DNA of 64,000 nt from Vicinamibacteria bacterium. Its GTDB lineage: Bacteria > Acidobacteriota > Vicinamibacteria > Fen-336. Both the position numbers and the translations under genes were made by a program. Location of the stretch: positions 310,001 through 374,000 of the forward strand of contig JAMQGV010000024.1 in NCBI GenBank assembly GCA_025994075.1, written 5' to 3'. Shown here in pieces: positions 18,217 through 26,799 of the stretch. The first letter of the stretch is position 1; each line of letters opens with the position of its first letter. Below the pieces are notes generated by a model. It ran no database searches, was not told where the DNA came from, and was given only the letters and a program-made list of their open reading frames with translations.

Positions 18217-18978
18217 CTACGGCAGCTTCGGGAAGGTGCCCTTCGCGTGGTACCAGCCGTGGAACTGCACGTCCATGTGGCCGCCCGCCACGTAGGCGTC
18301 CTCGGCCACCAGCGCCTTCGCCTCGTCGAGCGTGACCTCGGGCGCGAACACCAGGATCCCGCGCCAGGCGCCGCGCTCGACGAACGGGCCCGCGGTCAGC
18401 AGCTTGCCCGACTTCATCAGGGCGACGATCCGCTCCATGTGGGCGGCCTGCAGCTTCGCGGCCTCTGCGGGCGGCGCCGGCACCGAACCGGTGACCAGGA
18501 GGCCGAGCGGGTGCACGGCCATCTCGAACGGCTTGCCCGCGGCCTGGTCCTTCCAGTACTGGTCGCCGACGCCGACGGGGCCCCACCACTCGGCCAGCTC
18601 GAGCTTCAGCCGTCCGGCGGCGATCGCCGGGTCCTGCGCGGCCTCGGCCTGCGCGTCGGCGAGCGGCGTCGCGAACACGAACACGCCGCGCACCGCGCTG
18701 TTCGGGTCGGCCATCGGGCCCGCGGCGACGAGCTTCTTCGCCTCGGCCATGCGGCCGATGTTGGCCATGTGACCCTTCTGCAGCTCCTCGGTCCGAGGCG
18801 TGCGTTCCGGAGTCCACTTGTCGCCGCGGCTGAGCAACCCGAAGGCGTAGCGCCGCATCGTCTGCCCGGTGGGGGCGACGAAGGTCTCGGGGGCCGCGGC
18901 GGGCGTGGCCGCCGGCGCGGGGGCCTGGCCGAGCGCGGGCAGGGTCAGCAGGCTCAGCACGGCGACGCGCAGCTTCAT
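18217..18978 (-). CDS. Exported protein with two YciI-like domains
   Basis: A 253-residue protein with an N-terminal signal peptide (MKLRVAVLSLLTLPALGQAP) and two YciI-like ferredoxin-fold repeats. The first runs from about 42 to 130 (RYAFGLLSRGDKWT, LQKGHMANIGRMAEAKKLVA, AGPMADPNSAVRGVFVF); the second from about 155 to 250 (LGLLVTGSV, LQAAHMERIVALMKSGKLLT, AGPFVERGAWRGILVFAPE). The HM-x-NI/RI pairing after the first helix is repeated, as expected for duplicated domains. YciI domains are usually cytoplasmic, so secretion is unusual. GGAGGGAA upstream lies in the end of the SGNH lipoprotein gene, one base away, so the two are an operon. Function unknown. Confidence 0.82.
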   Translation of the reverse strand: MKLRVAVLSLLTLPALGQAPAPAATPAAAPETFVAPTGQTMRRYAFGLLSRGDKWTPERTPRTEELQKGHMANIGRMAEAKKLVAAGPMADPNSAVRGVFVFATPLADAQAEAAQDPAIAAGRLKLELAEWWGPVGVGDQYWKDQAAGKPFEMAVHPLGLLVTGSVPAPPAEAAKLQAAHMERIVALMKSGKLLTAGPFVERGAWRGILVFAPEVTLDEAKALVAEDAYVAGGHMDVQFHGWYHAKGTFPKLP

Positions 18979-18979
18979 C

Positions 18980-20005
18980 TCAGTTCCCTCCGGCGGTGGA
19001 GCCGCTGCCCCGCGGCGCCGTGATCGCCCGCAGCCACTCGCGGGCGATCACCTCGTAGCCCGCCTCGTTCGGGTGCAGGAAGTCGTCGAACAGCGCGGGC
19101 AGGCTCGGCTGCGCCAGCATCGCGGCGTGGATGTCGGCCAGGATCGCCCCCTCCTGCCGCACCATCGGCCGGATCAGGTCGTTCATCCGGTTGACCCAGG
19201 CGTTGCGGTTCTCGGGCTCACGGTCGAGCACGGTCGGGTTGACGGGCGGGATGGTCCCGACGACGGCCACCGAGCCGTAGGCCTTGACCGCACCGATCAT
19301 GAAGCGCAGCGAGTCGATCGTGTAGCACGGGAAGGCGTCGCGGCAGGAGCTCGAGTTCCAGTCGTTGGTGCCGTAGAGGATCAGCACGTAGGCCGGGCGC
19401 ACCCGGTTGATGGCGTCGCCGATCCGCTCGGCCCCGCGATCGGAGCGGGTGCCCCCGATGCCCTCGTTGACGACGCTGGCGCGCCCCCAGTAGCCACGCA
19501 GCAGGTCCTGGATCCAGGGCATGTAGCCGTCGCCGGTGCGCGAGCCGGTGCCGAGCGTGATCGAGTCGCCGAAGCCCATGTAGACGTTCGGGCGCCCGCT
19601 GCGCAGCGGCAGGGTGACCGGCAGCAGCAGGTCCCCGTTGACTGGCAGGTTCACGCTGCGGGCGCTCACCTGCCAGCCAATCGGCAGGCTCGACTCGACG
19701 ATCGTGGCCTGCTGCGCGCCTTCGGGCGCGTCGAAGCTGAAGCGGCCGGCCGCGTCCGTCGTCGTCGTGCGGCCGCCGATCGAGACGGTCAGGTTCGGCA
19801 TCCGCACGCCCTCGATGCCGTCGAGCTGGCCGCCGCCGTCTTCGTCGTAGAAGACGGCGCCCTGCACGTTCACGGTGCGGACGTTCGGCGTCGGGGTGGG
19901 GGTCGGCGTGGTCGGCGAGGTCGGGCTCGAGGCTCCGCCCCCGCCGCCGCAGGCGGAGAGCAACGCGGCGGCCAGCAGGGCGGCCGCGGCACGGGAAGAA
20001 TGCAT
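18980..20005 (-). CDS. SGNH/GDSL hydrolase lipoprotein
   Basis: A 341-residue protein beginning at ATG 20005 with a lipoprotein signal (LLAAALLSAC, lipidated C19) and a Gly/Ser/Thr/Pro stalk. Residues about 45-135 look like an SdrD-B or carboxypeptidase-regulatory-like beta domain (GAVFYDEDGGGQLDGIEGV, TTTDAAGRFSFDAP). The hydrolase domain follows with FGDSITLG (S148), the GIGGTRS block, GTNDW near 212 and the catalytic DFLHPNEAGYEV near the C-terminus. Such enzymes deacetylate or de-esterify polysaccharides or lipids at the outer membrane. A GTG at 20026 is an alternative start but adds residues before the signal peptide. It is followed by the secreted YciI gene. Confidence 0.88.
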   Translation of the reverse strand: MHSSRAAAALLAAALLSACGGGGGASSPTSPTTPTPTPTPNVRTVNVQGAVFYDEDGGGQLDGIEGVRMPNLTVSIGGRTTTTDAAGRFSFDAPEGAQQATIVESSLPIGWQVSARSVNLPVNGDLLLPVTLPLRSGRPNVYMGFGDSITLGTGSRTGDGYMPWIQDLLRGYWGRASVVNEGIGGTRSDRGAERIGDAINRVRPAYVLILYGTNDWNSSSCRDAFPCYTIDSLRFMIGAVKAYGSVAVVGTIPPVNPTVLDREPENRNAWVNRMNDLIRPMVRQEGAILADIHAAMLAQPSLPALFDDFLHPNEAGYEVIAREWLRAITAPRGSGSTAGGN

Positions 20006-20045
20006 AGCAGCCGGACACGCTACCACGAGCCGGGCGCTCCCGCGA

Positions 20046-20489
20046 TCAGCCCCTCGCCACCGGCTTCGGCCGGTGTTCGGCTACGGTGTGCGTGCGTTCG
20101 ATCTGGCGGTACACCCGCGGGTAGTGCTGCTGCAGGTAGGCGAGGAACTCCTCGGGGGCGCGGAAGGTGTGGCTCGTCCCCTCCTGCGAGTTCACCTCGC
20201 AGGTGTTCTCGTCGAACGTGCGGCAGATGTGGGGACGCACGCCGTAGATCGCGCACAGGTTGTCGGGCTGCAGGTTGCGGCAGCGGCTCTCGAACTGCAC
20301 GCACCACTCGCCGTCGCCGTCGACGTAGACGGACGTCTTGTCGTGGTAGAGGAACCAGAGGATCTCGGTCGCGTGCTTGGGCCGGGTCGGGGCGTTGATG
20401 CCGACCGCGACGTAGGTGCAGCAGCGGGCGCAGTCGAGGCAGTGGACCATCGGCTTGGGCGGCTCGGCCATCGGCAGGGACACGGGCAT
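20046..20489 (-). CDS. YkgJ family cysteine-cluster protein
   Basis: A 147-residue protein with the YkgJ/UPF0153 pattern of metal-binding cysteines: HCLDCARCCTYVAVGI near the start, CVQFESRC-RNLQPDNLC and YGVRPHICRTF. The spacing is typical of proteins thought to bind zinc or an iron-sulfur cluster. ATG 20489 follows AAGGAGG, which lies inside the end of the thioesterase gene; ATG 20471 is an alternative. There is no signal peptide or membrane segment. The biochemical role of the family is not established. Confidence 0.88.
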   Translation of the reverse strand: MPVSLPMAEPPKPMVHCLDCARCCTYVAVGINAPTRPKHATEILWFLYHDKTSVYVDGDGEWCVQFESRCRNLQPDNLCAIYGVRPHICRTFDENTCEVNSQEGTSHTFRAPEEFLAYLQQHYPRVYRQIERTHTVAEHRPKPVARG

Positions 20490-20497
20490 CGGCGGGA

Positions 20498-21004
20498 CTA
20501 TTCCTCCTTGCGGCGGCGGTGGATGTTGTACACGGCGCGGCCTTCGGCCACCCGGCGCGCGCCCTGGCGGACGACGACCCGCACGTGGCACACGCGGTTG
20601 CCCTTGCGCAGCAGCTCGGCCTCGGCGACGAGCGGCGCGTCGAAGCGGCCCGGCTCGAGGTAGTCGACCAGCAGGTCGACGGTCGACACCGTCTCGCCGG
20701 GCGGCAGCGCCGTCCACGCGGCAGCGCCGCCCGCGGTGTCGACCAGCGCCGAGATGACGCCCCCGTGCAGCGCCGGGCGCACCGGGTCGCCGGTGTGCTC
20801 GGCGCGCGGGTCGATCGCCATCGTCACCCGGCCCGGCTCGGCGTGCACGCCGCGGATGCCGAGCCAGCGGTTGAACGGCGAGTGCTCCTCCATCATCCGC
20901 ACGACGTCGGCGGCCGTCTCCGGTGAAGCGGCAGCGGCACTCCCGCCGTTCTCCGGGCCGGCGGCAGCCGCGCGTGGGGCATGGGGCTTCGATCTCATCG
21001 GCAT
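20498..21004 (-). CDS. PaaI-type hotdog-fold acyl-CoA thioesterase
   Basis: The conserved part is a single hotdog domain: SPFNRWLGIRGVHAEPGRVT, the catalytic helix HGGVISALVDTAGGAAAW with the usual HGG, TVDLLVDYLEPGRFDAPLVA and LLRKGNRVCHVRVVVRQGAR. The domain begins around residue 36 of a 168-residue frame. The preceding Ala-rich segment may not be translated, because M37/M38 (MMEEHSPF) is a plausible start. It should hydrolyse acyl-CoA thioesters in the cytoplasm. It precedes the YkgJ gene by eight bases in an apparent two-gene operon and is divergent from the OPT transporter. Confidence 0.85.
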   Translation of the reverse strand: MPMRSKPHAPRAAAAGPENGGSAAAASPETAADVVRMMEEHSPFNRWLGIRGVHAEPGRVTMAIDPRAEHTGDPVRPALHGGVISALVDTAGGAAAWTALPPGETVSTVDLLVDYLEPGRFDAPLVAEAELLRKGNRVCHVRVVVRQGARRVAEGRAVYNIHRRRKEE

Positions 21005-21091
21005 CTCCGGCGCCGACAGCCTAGCAGGCCCGTGCGACGGGGAATATCATGCGCCGCACCGCGCGCCGCGCGGCGGTGGGAGGACCCCGAG

Positions 21092-23038
21092 ATGGCCACC
21101 GCGACGAACCCGCTCGCCCACGAGCACGACGGCCTGCCCGAGTTCACGCTGCGGGCGATCCTCGCCGGCATCACGTTCGGCGTGATCTTCGGCGCCGCCA
21201 ACGCCTACCTCGGCCTGCGCGTCGGGCTCACGGTGTCGACCTCGATCCCGATCGCGGTGCTCACCGTGGCCCTGTTCCGCGCGCTGTCGGCGAAAGGCGG
21301 GGTGATCCTCGAGGCCAACCTCTCGCAGACGATCGGCTCGGCCAGCTCGTCGCTGGCGGCCGGCACCATCTTCACGATCCCCGCGCTGTTCCTGTGGGGC
21401 CTGGTGCCGCCGCTGCACCAGGTCGCGATCCTGGCCTGGCTCGGCGGCATCCTCGGCATCTGCGCGATGGTGCCGCTGCGGCGGCTGCTGATCGTGCGCA
21501 GCGCCGCCGAGCTGCCCTACCCGGAGGGCACCGCCTGCGCCGAGGTGCTCAAGGCCACCACGGAGAGCGCGCCCGGCGGCCGCTTCATCTTCGAGGGGCT
21601 GGCGCTCGGGGCGGCGGTCAAGCTGCTGATCGGCGGTTTCTCGCTCGTCTCCTCGGAGCTGGGCGTGCACGTCGGCTTCCTGCCCAGGGCGGAGCTGACG
21701 CTGGAGATCGCGCCGGCACTGCTGGCGGTCGGCTACATCCTCGGCTACACGCAGTCGGCGGTGATGGTGGCCGGCTCGCTGATCTCGGCGATGGTGCTGA
21801 TCCCGCTGATCGCGCTGGTCGGCGACCAGCTCACCGCGCCGCTGTTCCCGGAAGCCACGAAGACGATCCACGAGATGAGCACCGGCCAGATCTGGTCGCG
21901 CTACGTGCGCTACATCGGCGCGGGCGCGGTGGCCGCGGCCGGCATCGTCACCGTGATCCGGTCGTTGCCGACGATGTACCGCTCGCTCGCGGCGGTGCTC
22001 GGCGGCCTGCGCGGCGACGCCGAAGCGGCGGGCGACGGCAGCCGCACCGACCGCGACGTGCCCGGCTGGGTGGTGGTCGCCGGGCCGGCGATCGTGATCG
22101 CGACGCTGGCGCTGGTGCCGGGGCTGTTCGCGGGCGACATGAACTTCTTCCAGCGCCTGGTCGCGGCCACCGGCGTCGCGATCTTCGGCGTCGCCTTCGT
22201 CGTGGTCAGCTCGCGCATCGTCGGCCTGATCGGCGTGTCGTCGAACCCGACCTCGGGCATGACGCTGGTGACGCTGCTCGGCACCGCCCTCATCTTCGTC
22301 GCGCTCGGCTGGCAGGACGACTCGGCGCGGGCGGCGATCCTCACCGTCGGCACCGTGGTCTGCATCGCGGCCTCCAAGGCCGGCGACATCTCGCAGGACC
22401 TGAAGACCGGCCAGCTCGTCGGCGCGACGCCCGCCCGGCAGCAGGTGGGCCAGTTGATCGGCGCCGCCTTCGCGTGCTGGGCGGTGGCGGCGACAGTGCT
22501 GCTGCTCGGCAAGGCGTTCGGCTTCGGCAGCGCGGAGCTGCCGGCGCCGCAGGCGACGCTGATGAAGACCGTGATCGAGGGCGTGCTCTCCGGTGCGCTG
22601 CCATGGGGCCTCGTCGGCGTGGGCGGCGCGTTCTCCCTGTGCGGCCTGCTCGGCGGCCTGCCGGGGCTGCCGTTCGCGGTCGGACTCTACCTGCCGCTCG
22701 CCAGCCTGACGCCGATCTACGTCGGCGGCTGCGTGCGGCGGCTGGTCGACGCCCGCCGGGGCGGACCGGCGAAGGACGGCGACCCCGGCGTGCTGATGGC
22801 CTCGGGCCTGATCGCGGGCGAGGGGCTCGCCGGCGTGGCCATCGCGTTCCTCGTCGCCGCGAAGTCGCAGTTCGCGGGGCTCGAGGCGTGGCTCGCCAGC
22901 GTGCGCTTCGCCGAGCGCGACTTCGCCCACCTGGCGGGCACGGCCGGCACGGCCGCGGGGCTCGTCGTCGTCGCCGTGGTCTGCGCGCTGCTGTACCGTG
23001 CGGGCCGCAGCGGCGCGGCGGCCCAGCGCCAGCCCTAG
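21092..23038 (+). CDS. OPT family oligopeptide transporter
   Basis: A 648-residue polytopic protein with about 15 hydrophobic segments, of the OPT family, which imports oligopeptides or metal chelates with protons. Diagnostic stretches are [75 protein letters not shown] and [23 protein letters not shown] 21092 is chosen because GGGAGGA lies at 21078-21084 and family homology starts there, although the frame opens earlier. Together with the S9 peptidase and the POT transporter elsewhere in the window it points to peptide use. Confidence 0.93.
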   Translation: MATATNPLAHEHDGLPEFTLRAILAGITFGVIFGAANAYLGLRVGLTVSTSIPIAVLTVALFRALSAKGGVILEANLSQTIGSASSSLAAGTIFTIPALFLWGLVPPLHQVAILAWLGGILGICAMVPLRRLLIVRSAAELPYPEGTACAEVLKATTESAPGGRFIFEGLALGAAVKLLIGGFSLVSSELGVHVGFLPRAELTLEIAPALLAVGYILGYTQSAVMVAGSLISAMVLIPLIALVGDQLTAPLFPEATKTIHEMSTGQIWSRYVRYIGAGAVAAAGIVTVIRSLPTMYRSLAAVLGGLRGDAEAAGDGSRTDRDVPGWVVVAGPAIVIATLALVPGLFAGDMNFFQRLVAATGVAIFGVAFVVVSSRIVGLIGVSSNPTSGMTLVTLLGTALIFVALGWQDDSARAAILTVGTVVCIAASKAGDISQDLKTGQLVGATPARQQVGQLIGAAFACWAVAATVLLLGKAFGFGSAELPAPQATLMKTVIEGVLSGALPWGLVGVGGAFSLCGLLGGLPGLPFAVGLYLPLASLTPIYVGGCVRRLVDARRGGPAKDGDPGVLMASGLIAGEGLAGVAIAFLVAAKSQFAGLEAWLASVRFAERDFAHLAGTAGTAAGLVVVAVVCALLYRAGRSGAAAQRQP

Positions 23039-23088
23039 CCGGCTTTTTGAGACAATACGCCCTCGTCCAACCGGGAGTCGGAGAAGAA

Positions 23089-24090
23089 ATGTCGAAAGTG
23101 CGCGCGCGGATCACTGCCCTGGGTCGCTACGTTCCGCCACGGGTCGTGACCAACGCCGATCTCGAGAAGCTCGTCGACACCAACGACGAGTGGATCCGCA
23201 CCCGCACCGGCATCCGCCAGCGCCACTACGTCGAACCGGGCACGCCGACCAGCGAGATCGCGCTCCACGCCTGCCGCGACGCGCTCCAGAAGCGCGGCAT
23301 CGGCGCCGACGAGCTGGACCTGATCATCGTCGCGACGGTCACCCCGGACATGCTGTTCCCGGCCACGGCCTGCCTGCTCCAGGACAAGCTGGGCGCGAAG
23401 AAGGCCTGGGGCTTCGACGTGTCGGCGGCCTGCTCCGGATTCCTCTACGCGCTGACGATGGGCGCGCAGTTCGTGGAGACGGGCGCGCACAGGAAGGTGC
23501 TGGTGGTCGGCGCCGACGTGATGACCTCGATCCTCGACTTCCAGGACCGCGCGACCTGCGTGCTCTTCGGCGACGGGGCGGGCGCGGTGCTGCTCGAGCC
23601 CGGCGACGACGGCACCGGCATCCTCGACTTCAGCCACGAGGTCGACGGCTCGGGCGAGCCCTACCTGCACATGGTCGCCGGCGGCTCGCGGCGGCCGACC
23701 ACCCGCGAGACCGTCGACCAGCGGCTGCACTTCGTCCGTCAGGAGGGCGGTCACGTCTTCAAGTTCGCCGTGCGCAAGATGGCGGAGATCAGCCTCAGGG
23801 TGCTCGAGCGCAACGGGCTCTCCGGCGCCGACGTCGACCTGTTCGTCGCCCACCAGGCCAACATCCGCATCATCGACGCCGCCCAACAGCGGCTCGGCCT
23901 GCCCGACGACAAGGTGATCAAGAACATCGACCGCTACGGCAACACCACCGCGGGCACGATCCCGCTGGCGCTCGGCACCGCGCTCGACGAGGGCCGGCTG
24001 AAGGCGGGCGACACGCTGGTGCTGGCCAGCGTCGGCGCCGGCTTCACGGTCGGCGGCGCCCTCGTCAAGTGGAGCGGCGTGAACTGGTAG
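23089..24090 (+). CDS. fabH: 3-oxoacyl-ACP synthase III (KAS III)
   Basis: A 333-residue condensing enzyme that starts fatty acid synthesis by joining acetyl- or branched acyl-CoA to malonyl-ACP. The catalytic triad is C115 ([11 protein letters not shown]), H255 ([10 protein letters not shown]) and N285 ([12 protein letters not shown]). Other signatures are [16 protein letters not shown] and [11 protein letters not shown]. The length is standard. ATG 23089 follows CGGGAGTCGGAGAAG. It is isolated from fatty-acid genes here, so it could also be a specialised KAS III supplying branched starters, but the sequence matches housekeeping FabH well. Confidence 0.93.
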   Translation: MSKVRARITALGRYVPPRVVTNADLEKLVDTNDEWIRTRTGIRQRHYVEPGTPTSEIALHACRDALQKRGIGADELDLIIVATVTPDMLFPATACLLQDKLGAKKAWGFDVSAACSGFLYALTMGAQFVETGAHRKVLVVGADVMTSILDFQDRATCVLFGDGAGAVLLEPGDDGTGILDFSHEVDGSGEPYLHMVAGGSRRPTTRETVDQRLHFVRQEGGHVFKFAVRKMAEISLRVLERNGLSGADVDLFVAHQANIRIIDAAQQRLGLPDDKVIKNIDRYGNTTAGTIPLALGTALDEGRLKAGDTLVLASVGAGFTVGGALVKWSGVNW

Positions 24091-24097
24091 GCCGCCC

Positions 24098-24559
24098 CTA
24101 ATCCACGAAGTCGTGTTCGCTCTCGCGGACCGAGAGCACCGGACAAGGGGCCTTCCTCACCACCCGCTCGGTGGTGGAGCCGAAGATGGCCTGGTCGAGC
24201 ATGCCCTTGCCGTGGGTGCCGAGCACGATCATGTCGGCCTTCTCCTCGGCGGCCAGGTGCAGGATCTCCGCGGACGGCTTGCCCTGGGTCAGCACCACCC
24301 GCACCCGGATGCCCTGGCCCTCGACGTCCTTCGCCAGCGAGTCGAGCTCGGCCCGGGCGTAGCTCGTCAGCTCCTGCACCACCTCGGCCATCGGCACCGG
24401 GAACAGGTCGTTCGCGTAACCGACCGCCACGTTCTCGACCACGTGGACGAGCAGCAGCTCGGCCTCGTACTCCTGGGCGAACGAGCACGCGTAGCGCAGG
24501 GCCAGCCGGGCCGAGTCCGAGAAGTCGGTCGGGACCAGCAGTCGCTTCAGGCGGATCAT
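24098..24559 (-). CDS. Universal stress protein (UspA family)
   Basis: A 153-residue single-domain UspA protein. It opens KRLLVPTDFSDSARLALRYA and closes with the ATP-binding signature ADMIVLGTHGKGMLDQAIFG then STTERVVRKAPCPVLSVRES. The G-2x-G-9x-G(S/T) pattern is intact, so it probably binds ATP. GGAGGG lies at the usual distance upstream of ATG 24559. It converges with fabH (seven bases between stops) and has no partner gene. Confidence 0.93.
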   Translation of the reverse strand: MIRLKRLLVPTDFSDSARLALRYACSFAQEYEAELLLVHVVENVAVGYANDLFPVPMAEVVQELTSYARAELDSLAKDVEGQGIRVRVVLTQGKPSAEILHLAAEEKADMIVLGTHGKGMLDQAIFGSTTERVVRKAPCPVLSVRESEHDFVD

Positions 24560-24665
24560 GGCGGCCCTCCCTGGATGGTTCCGATCCCATTCTGGTGCCG
24601 CCCGCGTGCGGCGTAAAGCCCGGATTGACCCTCGCCGGAGGCGGGGGCCATACTGCCCGCCAGAG

Positions 24666-24941
24666 ATGGGATTCCTCGCGGCCTTCCTGCGCTTCGTGCT
24701 GGTGCTGCTGGTGGTGCGCTTCGTCGGCCGCCTGATCGCCCAGGCCCTGCGCCGCAACACGCCGCCGGCCGCGAAGCCGGCCGCGCCGCCGCCGCCGGCC
24801 GTGGCCGAGCCGCTGGTCCGCGACCGCGTTTGCAACACCTTCGTGCCGCGGAGCCGGGCGCTGCGCGCCGTCGTCGGCGGCCAGGAGGAGTGGTTCTGCT
24901 CGCCCGCCTGCCGCGACAAGGCCGGCGCCCGCGCCTCCTGA
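24666..24941 (+). CDS. Small membrane-anchored Cys protein (PP0621-like)
   Basis: A 91-residue protein with one N-terminal hydrophobic segment (GFLAAFLRFVLVLLVVRFVG), an Ala/Pro linker and a short C-terminal cysteine module: VCNTFVPRSRALRAVVGG then WFCSPACRDKAGA. This layout resembles PP0621-type small proteins, in which a zinc-binding treble-clef-like module follows a membrane anchor. Only three cysteines plus nearby residues are available here, so metal binding is uncertain. No ribosome binding site is obvious before ATG 24666 beyond CAGAG. It lies ten bases before the aldolase of the microcompartment locus, but there is no evidence that it belongs to that locus. Confidence 0.65.
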   Translation: MGFLAAFLRFVLVLLVVRFVGRLIAQALRRNTPPAAKPAAPPPPAVAEPLVRDRVCNTFVPRSRALRAVVGGQEEWFCSPACRDKAGARAS

Positions 24942-24951
24942 CGCCGCGGCC

Positions 24952-25608
24952 GTGGAGCCCCGCGCCGCCCTCGTCGAGTACGGCCGCCGCCTCTACGAGC
25001 GCGGCCTGATCGGCGGCAGCGAGGGCAACCTCTCGCTGCGCCTCGCGCCGGACCGGCTGCTGGTCACCCCGGCCGGCGTCAGCAAGGGCTTCCTCGGGGC
25101 CGACATGCTGGTCGAGACCGACCTGTTCGGGCGCGCGCTGCGCGAGGGGCCCTGGCGGGTGTCGTCCGAGGTGCGGATGCACGCCGTCGTCTACGCGCGG
25201 CGGCCCGACGTCGGCGCGATCGTCCACGCCCACCCGCCGGTGGCGACGGCGTTCGCGGCGGCGCGGCTGCCGCTCGAGGTCGCCGTGCTGCCCGAGGCGG
25301 TGGTCGCGCTGGGGCCGATCCCGATCGTGCCCTACGCGACGCCGGGCACGGAGGAACTGGCCGCCCGCGTCGGCGACGCCGCCCAGGACGCGCAGACGCT
25401 GCTGCTCGAGAACCACGGCGCGCTGGCCCTGGGCGACAGCCTGGAGCGGGCCTGGCAGCGGATGGAGATCCTCGAGCAGTTCGCGAAGGTGACGCTCCAC
25501 GCGCGCGCCCTGGGCGGAGCCCGCCGGCTGAGCGACGACGAAGTCGAGCGCCTCGCGGAGCTGCGCGCGAAAGGCGCCTACGGTCCGCCGCCCGCGCCCC
25601 GCGGCTAG
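24952..25608 (+). CDS. Class II aldolase (fuculose/rhamnulose phosphate aldolase-like) beside BMC genes
   Basis: A 218-residue class II aldolase/adducin-type enzyme. Expected zinc and catalytic residues are E73 ([11 protein letters not shown]), H92 and H94 ([12 protein letters not shown]) and H155 ([10 protein letters not shown]), with the phosphate-binding [11 protein letters not shown]. Such enzymes cleave fuculose-1-phosphate or related sugars to dihydroxyacetone phosphate and lactaldehyde. In planctomycete and Haliangium-type microcompartment loci this aldolase supplies the aldehyde handled inside the shell. The BMC-H gene starts 70 bases downstream. The start is GTG 24952; no separate N-terminal encapsulation peptide is visible. 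The actual substrate is not determined. Confidence 0.88.
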   Translation: MEPRAALVEYGRRLYERGLIGGSEGNLSLRLAPDRLLVTPAGVSKGFLGADMLVETDLFGRALREGPWRVSSEVRMHAVVYARRPDVGAIVHAHPPVATAFAAARLPLEVAVLPEAVVALGPIPIVPYATPGTEELAARVGDAAQDAQTLLLENHGALALGDSLERAWQRMEILEQFAKVTLHARALGGARRLSDDEVERLAELRAKGAYGPPPAPRG

Positions 25609-25677
25609 TAGGTGGGGCGGGCTTGACTCCGGGGCGTCGGCGCGTCAGATTCAGCCCTTCAGGCGAGAGGGACGACA

Positions 25678-25964
25678 TGGGCGAAGCGCTCGGATTGATC
25701 GAGACCCGCGGGCTGGTGGCGATGATCGAAGCCAGCGACGCGATGGTGAAGGCGGCCAAGGTCCAGTTGATCGGCTACGAGAAGATCGGCTCCGGCTACG
25801 TGACCGCGATCGTGCGCGGCGACGTGGCCGCCGTGAAGGCCGCCACCGACGCCGGCGCTGCCGCCGCCCGCCGGGTGGGCGAACTGGTTTCGGTCCACGT
25901 GATCCCGCGGCCGCACGGCAACCTCGAGGACGTGCTGCCGATCGGCAAGGCCGCCTCGAAGTAG
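25678..25964 (+). CDS. BMC-H hexameric microcompartment shell protein
   Basis: A 95-residue single-BMC-domain protein that forms hexameric shell tiles. Family signatures are [39 protein letters not shown] with the pore loop GSGY, and [19 protein letters not shown] at the end. Length and sequence match PduA/EutM/CcmK-type shell proteins. GAGAGGGACGAC precedes ATG 25678. It is the only hexamer-type shell gene visible; there is no tandem BMC-T gene. Three BMC-P genes follow at once, so this is a real shell locus rather than a stray paralogue. Confidence 0.95.
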
Positions 25965-25971
25965 CACTCCC

Positions 25972-26241
25972 TTGATCCTGGGCCGCGTGGTCGGGACGGT
26001 GGTCTCGACGCGCAAGGACGAGAAGCTGTCCGGCGCCAAGCTGCTCGTGGTGCGCGCGACCGATCCGCGCGGCAAGGACGAGGCCGGCTACGTGATCGCC
26101 GTCGACACCGTGCACGCGGGAGTCGGCGACCGCGTGCTGGTCGTCTCCGGCTCCTCGGCGCGGATGGCCAGCGGTCTCAAGGACACCCCGGTCGACGCGG
26201 CGATCTGCGGCGTCGTCGACGCCGTCGACCTCGTCGACTGA
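25972..26241 (+). CDS. BMC-P (EutN/CcmL-type) pentameric vertex protein 1
   Basis: An 89-residue pentamer-type vertex protein. It opens ILGRVVGTVVSTRKDEKLSG and has KLLVVRATDP, VIAVDTVHAGVGDRVLVVSG and ends AAICGVVDAVDLVD, all typical of EutN/CcmL. The start is a TTG at 25972, seven bases after the BMC-H stop, with no clear ribosome binding site, so its translation probably depends on the upstream gene. Pentamers cap the twelve vertices of the shell. It differs clearly from the next two copies, so they are not recent duplicates. Confidence 0.93.
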   Translation: MILGRVVGTVVSTRKDEKLSGAKLLVVRATDPRGKDEAGYVIAVDTVHAGVGDRVLVVSGSSARMASGLKDTPVDAAICGVVDAVDLVD

Positions 26242-26246
26242 CAGCG

Positions 26247-26513
26247 ATGCTGCTCGCGCGCGTGATCGGCAACGTCGTCGCCACCCGCAAGGACGAGGCG
26301 CTCGTCGGCAGCAAGCTGCTGCTGGTGCAGCCGATCGACGCGAAGCGCGCGCCGGTCGGCAGGCCGCTCGTCGCGATCGACGGCGTGGGCGCCGGCGCGG
26401 GCGAGCACGTCATCTACCTGAAGGGGCGCGAGGCGGCCCACCCGTTCCTGCCGAAGGACGTGCCGACCGACGCGGCCATCGTCGGCATCGTCGACGAGTG
26501 GCACGCGGAGTAG
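26247..26513 (+). CDS. BMC-P pentameric vertex protein 2
   Basis: An 88-residue vertex protein opening MLLARVIGNVVATRKDEALV, with KLLLVQPIDAKRAPVGRPLV, AIDGVGAGAGEHVIYLKGRE and the ending DAAIVGIVDEWHAE. It follows copy 1 by five bases. The KGREAAHPF loop and the acidic end distinguish it from the other two copies. Multiple BMC-P paralogues per locus are known from Haliangium- and planctomycete-type loci, where they may assemble as distinct pentamers or mark different vertices. Confidence 0.93.
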   Translation: MLLARVIGNVVATRKDEALVGSKLLLVQPIDAKRAPVGRPLVAIDGVGAGAGEHVIYLKGREAAHPFLPKDVPTDAAIVGIVDEWHAE

Positions 26514-26517
26514 CCTG

Positions 26518-26799
26518 ATGCTGCTCGCGCGGGTCGTCGGCGCCGCCGTCGCGACCCAGAAGAACGAGAAGCTCCACGGCACCAAGCTGCTGCTGGTGCA
26601 GCCGCTCGACCTCGAGGGCCGCGACCGCGGCGGCACCGTGATGGCGATCGACGGCGTCGACGCCGGCGTCGGCGACCGCGTGTTGCTGGTGCAGGATGGC
26701 AAGGCGGCGATGCAGACGCTGGGCAAGGGGCTCGCCGGCGTGGACGCCGCGGTGATCGGCGTCGTCGACGCGGTGGACCTGCCGGGAGGTGGCGCGTGA
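26518..26799 (+). CDS. BMC-P pentameric vertex protein 3
   Basis: A 93-residue vertex protein opening MLLARVVGAAVATQKNEKLH, with TKLLLVQPLDLEGRDRGGTV, MAIDGVDAGVGDRVLLVQDG and the ending GVDAAVIGVVDAVDLPGG. It starts four bases after copy 2, and its stop overlaps the next gene start. Its N-terminus is closest to copy 2 and its C-terminus to copy 1. Confidence 0.93.
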   Translation: MLLARVVGAAVATQKNEKLHGTKLLLVQPLDLEGRDRGGTVMAIDGVDAGVGDRVLLVQDGKAAMQTLGKGLAGVDAAVIGVVDAVDLPGGGA

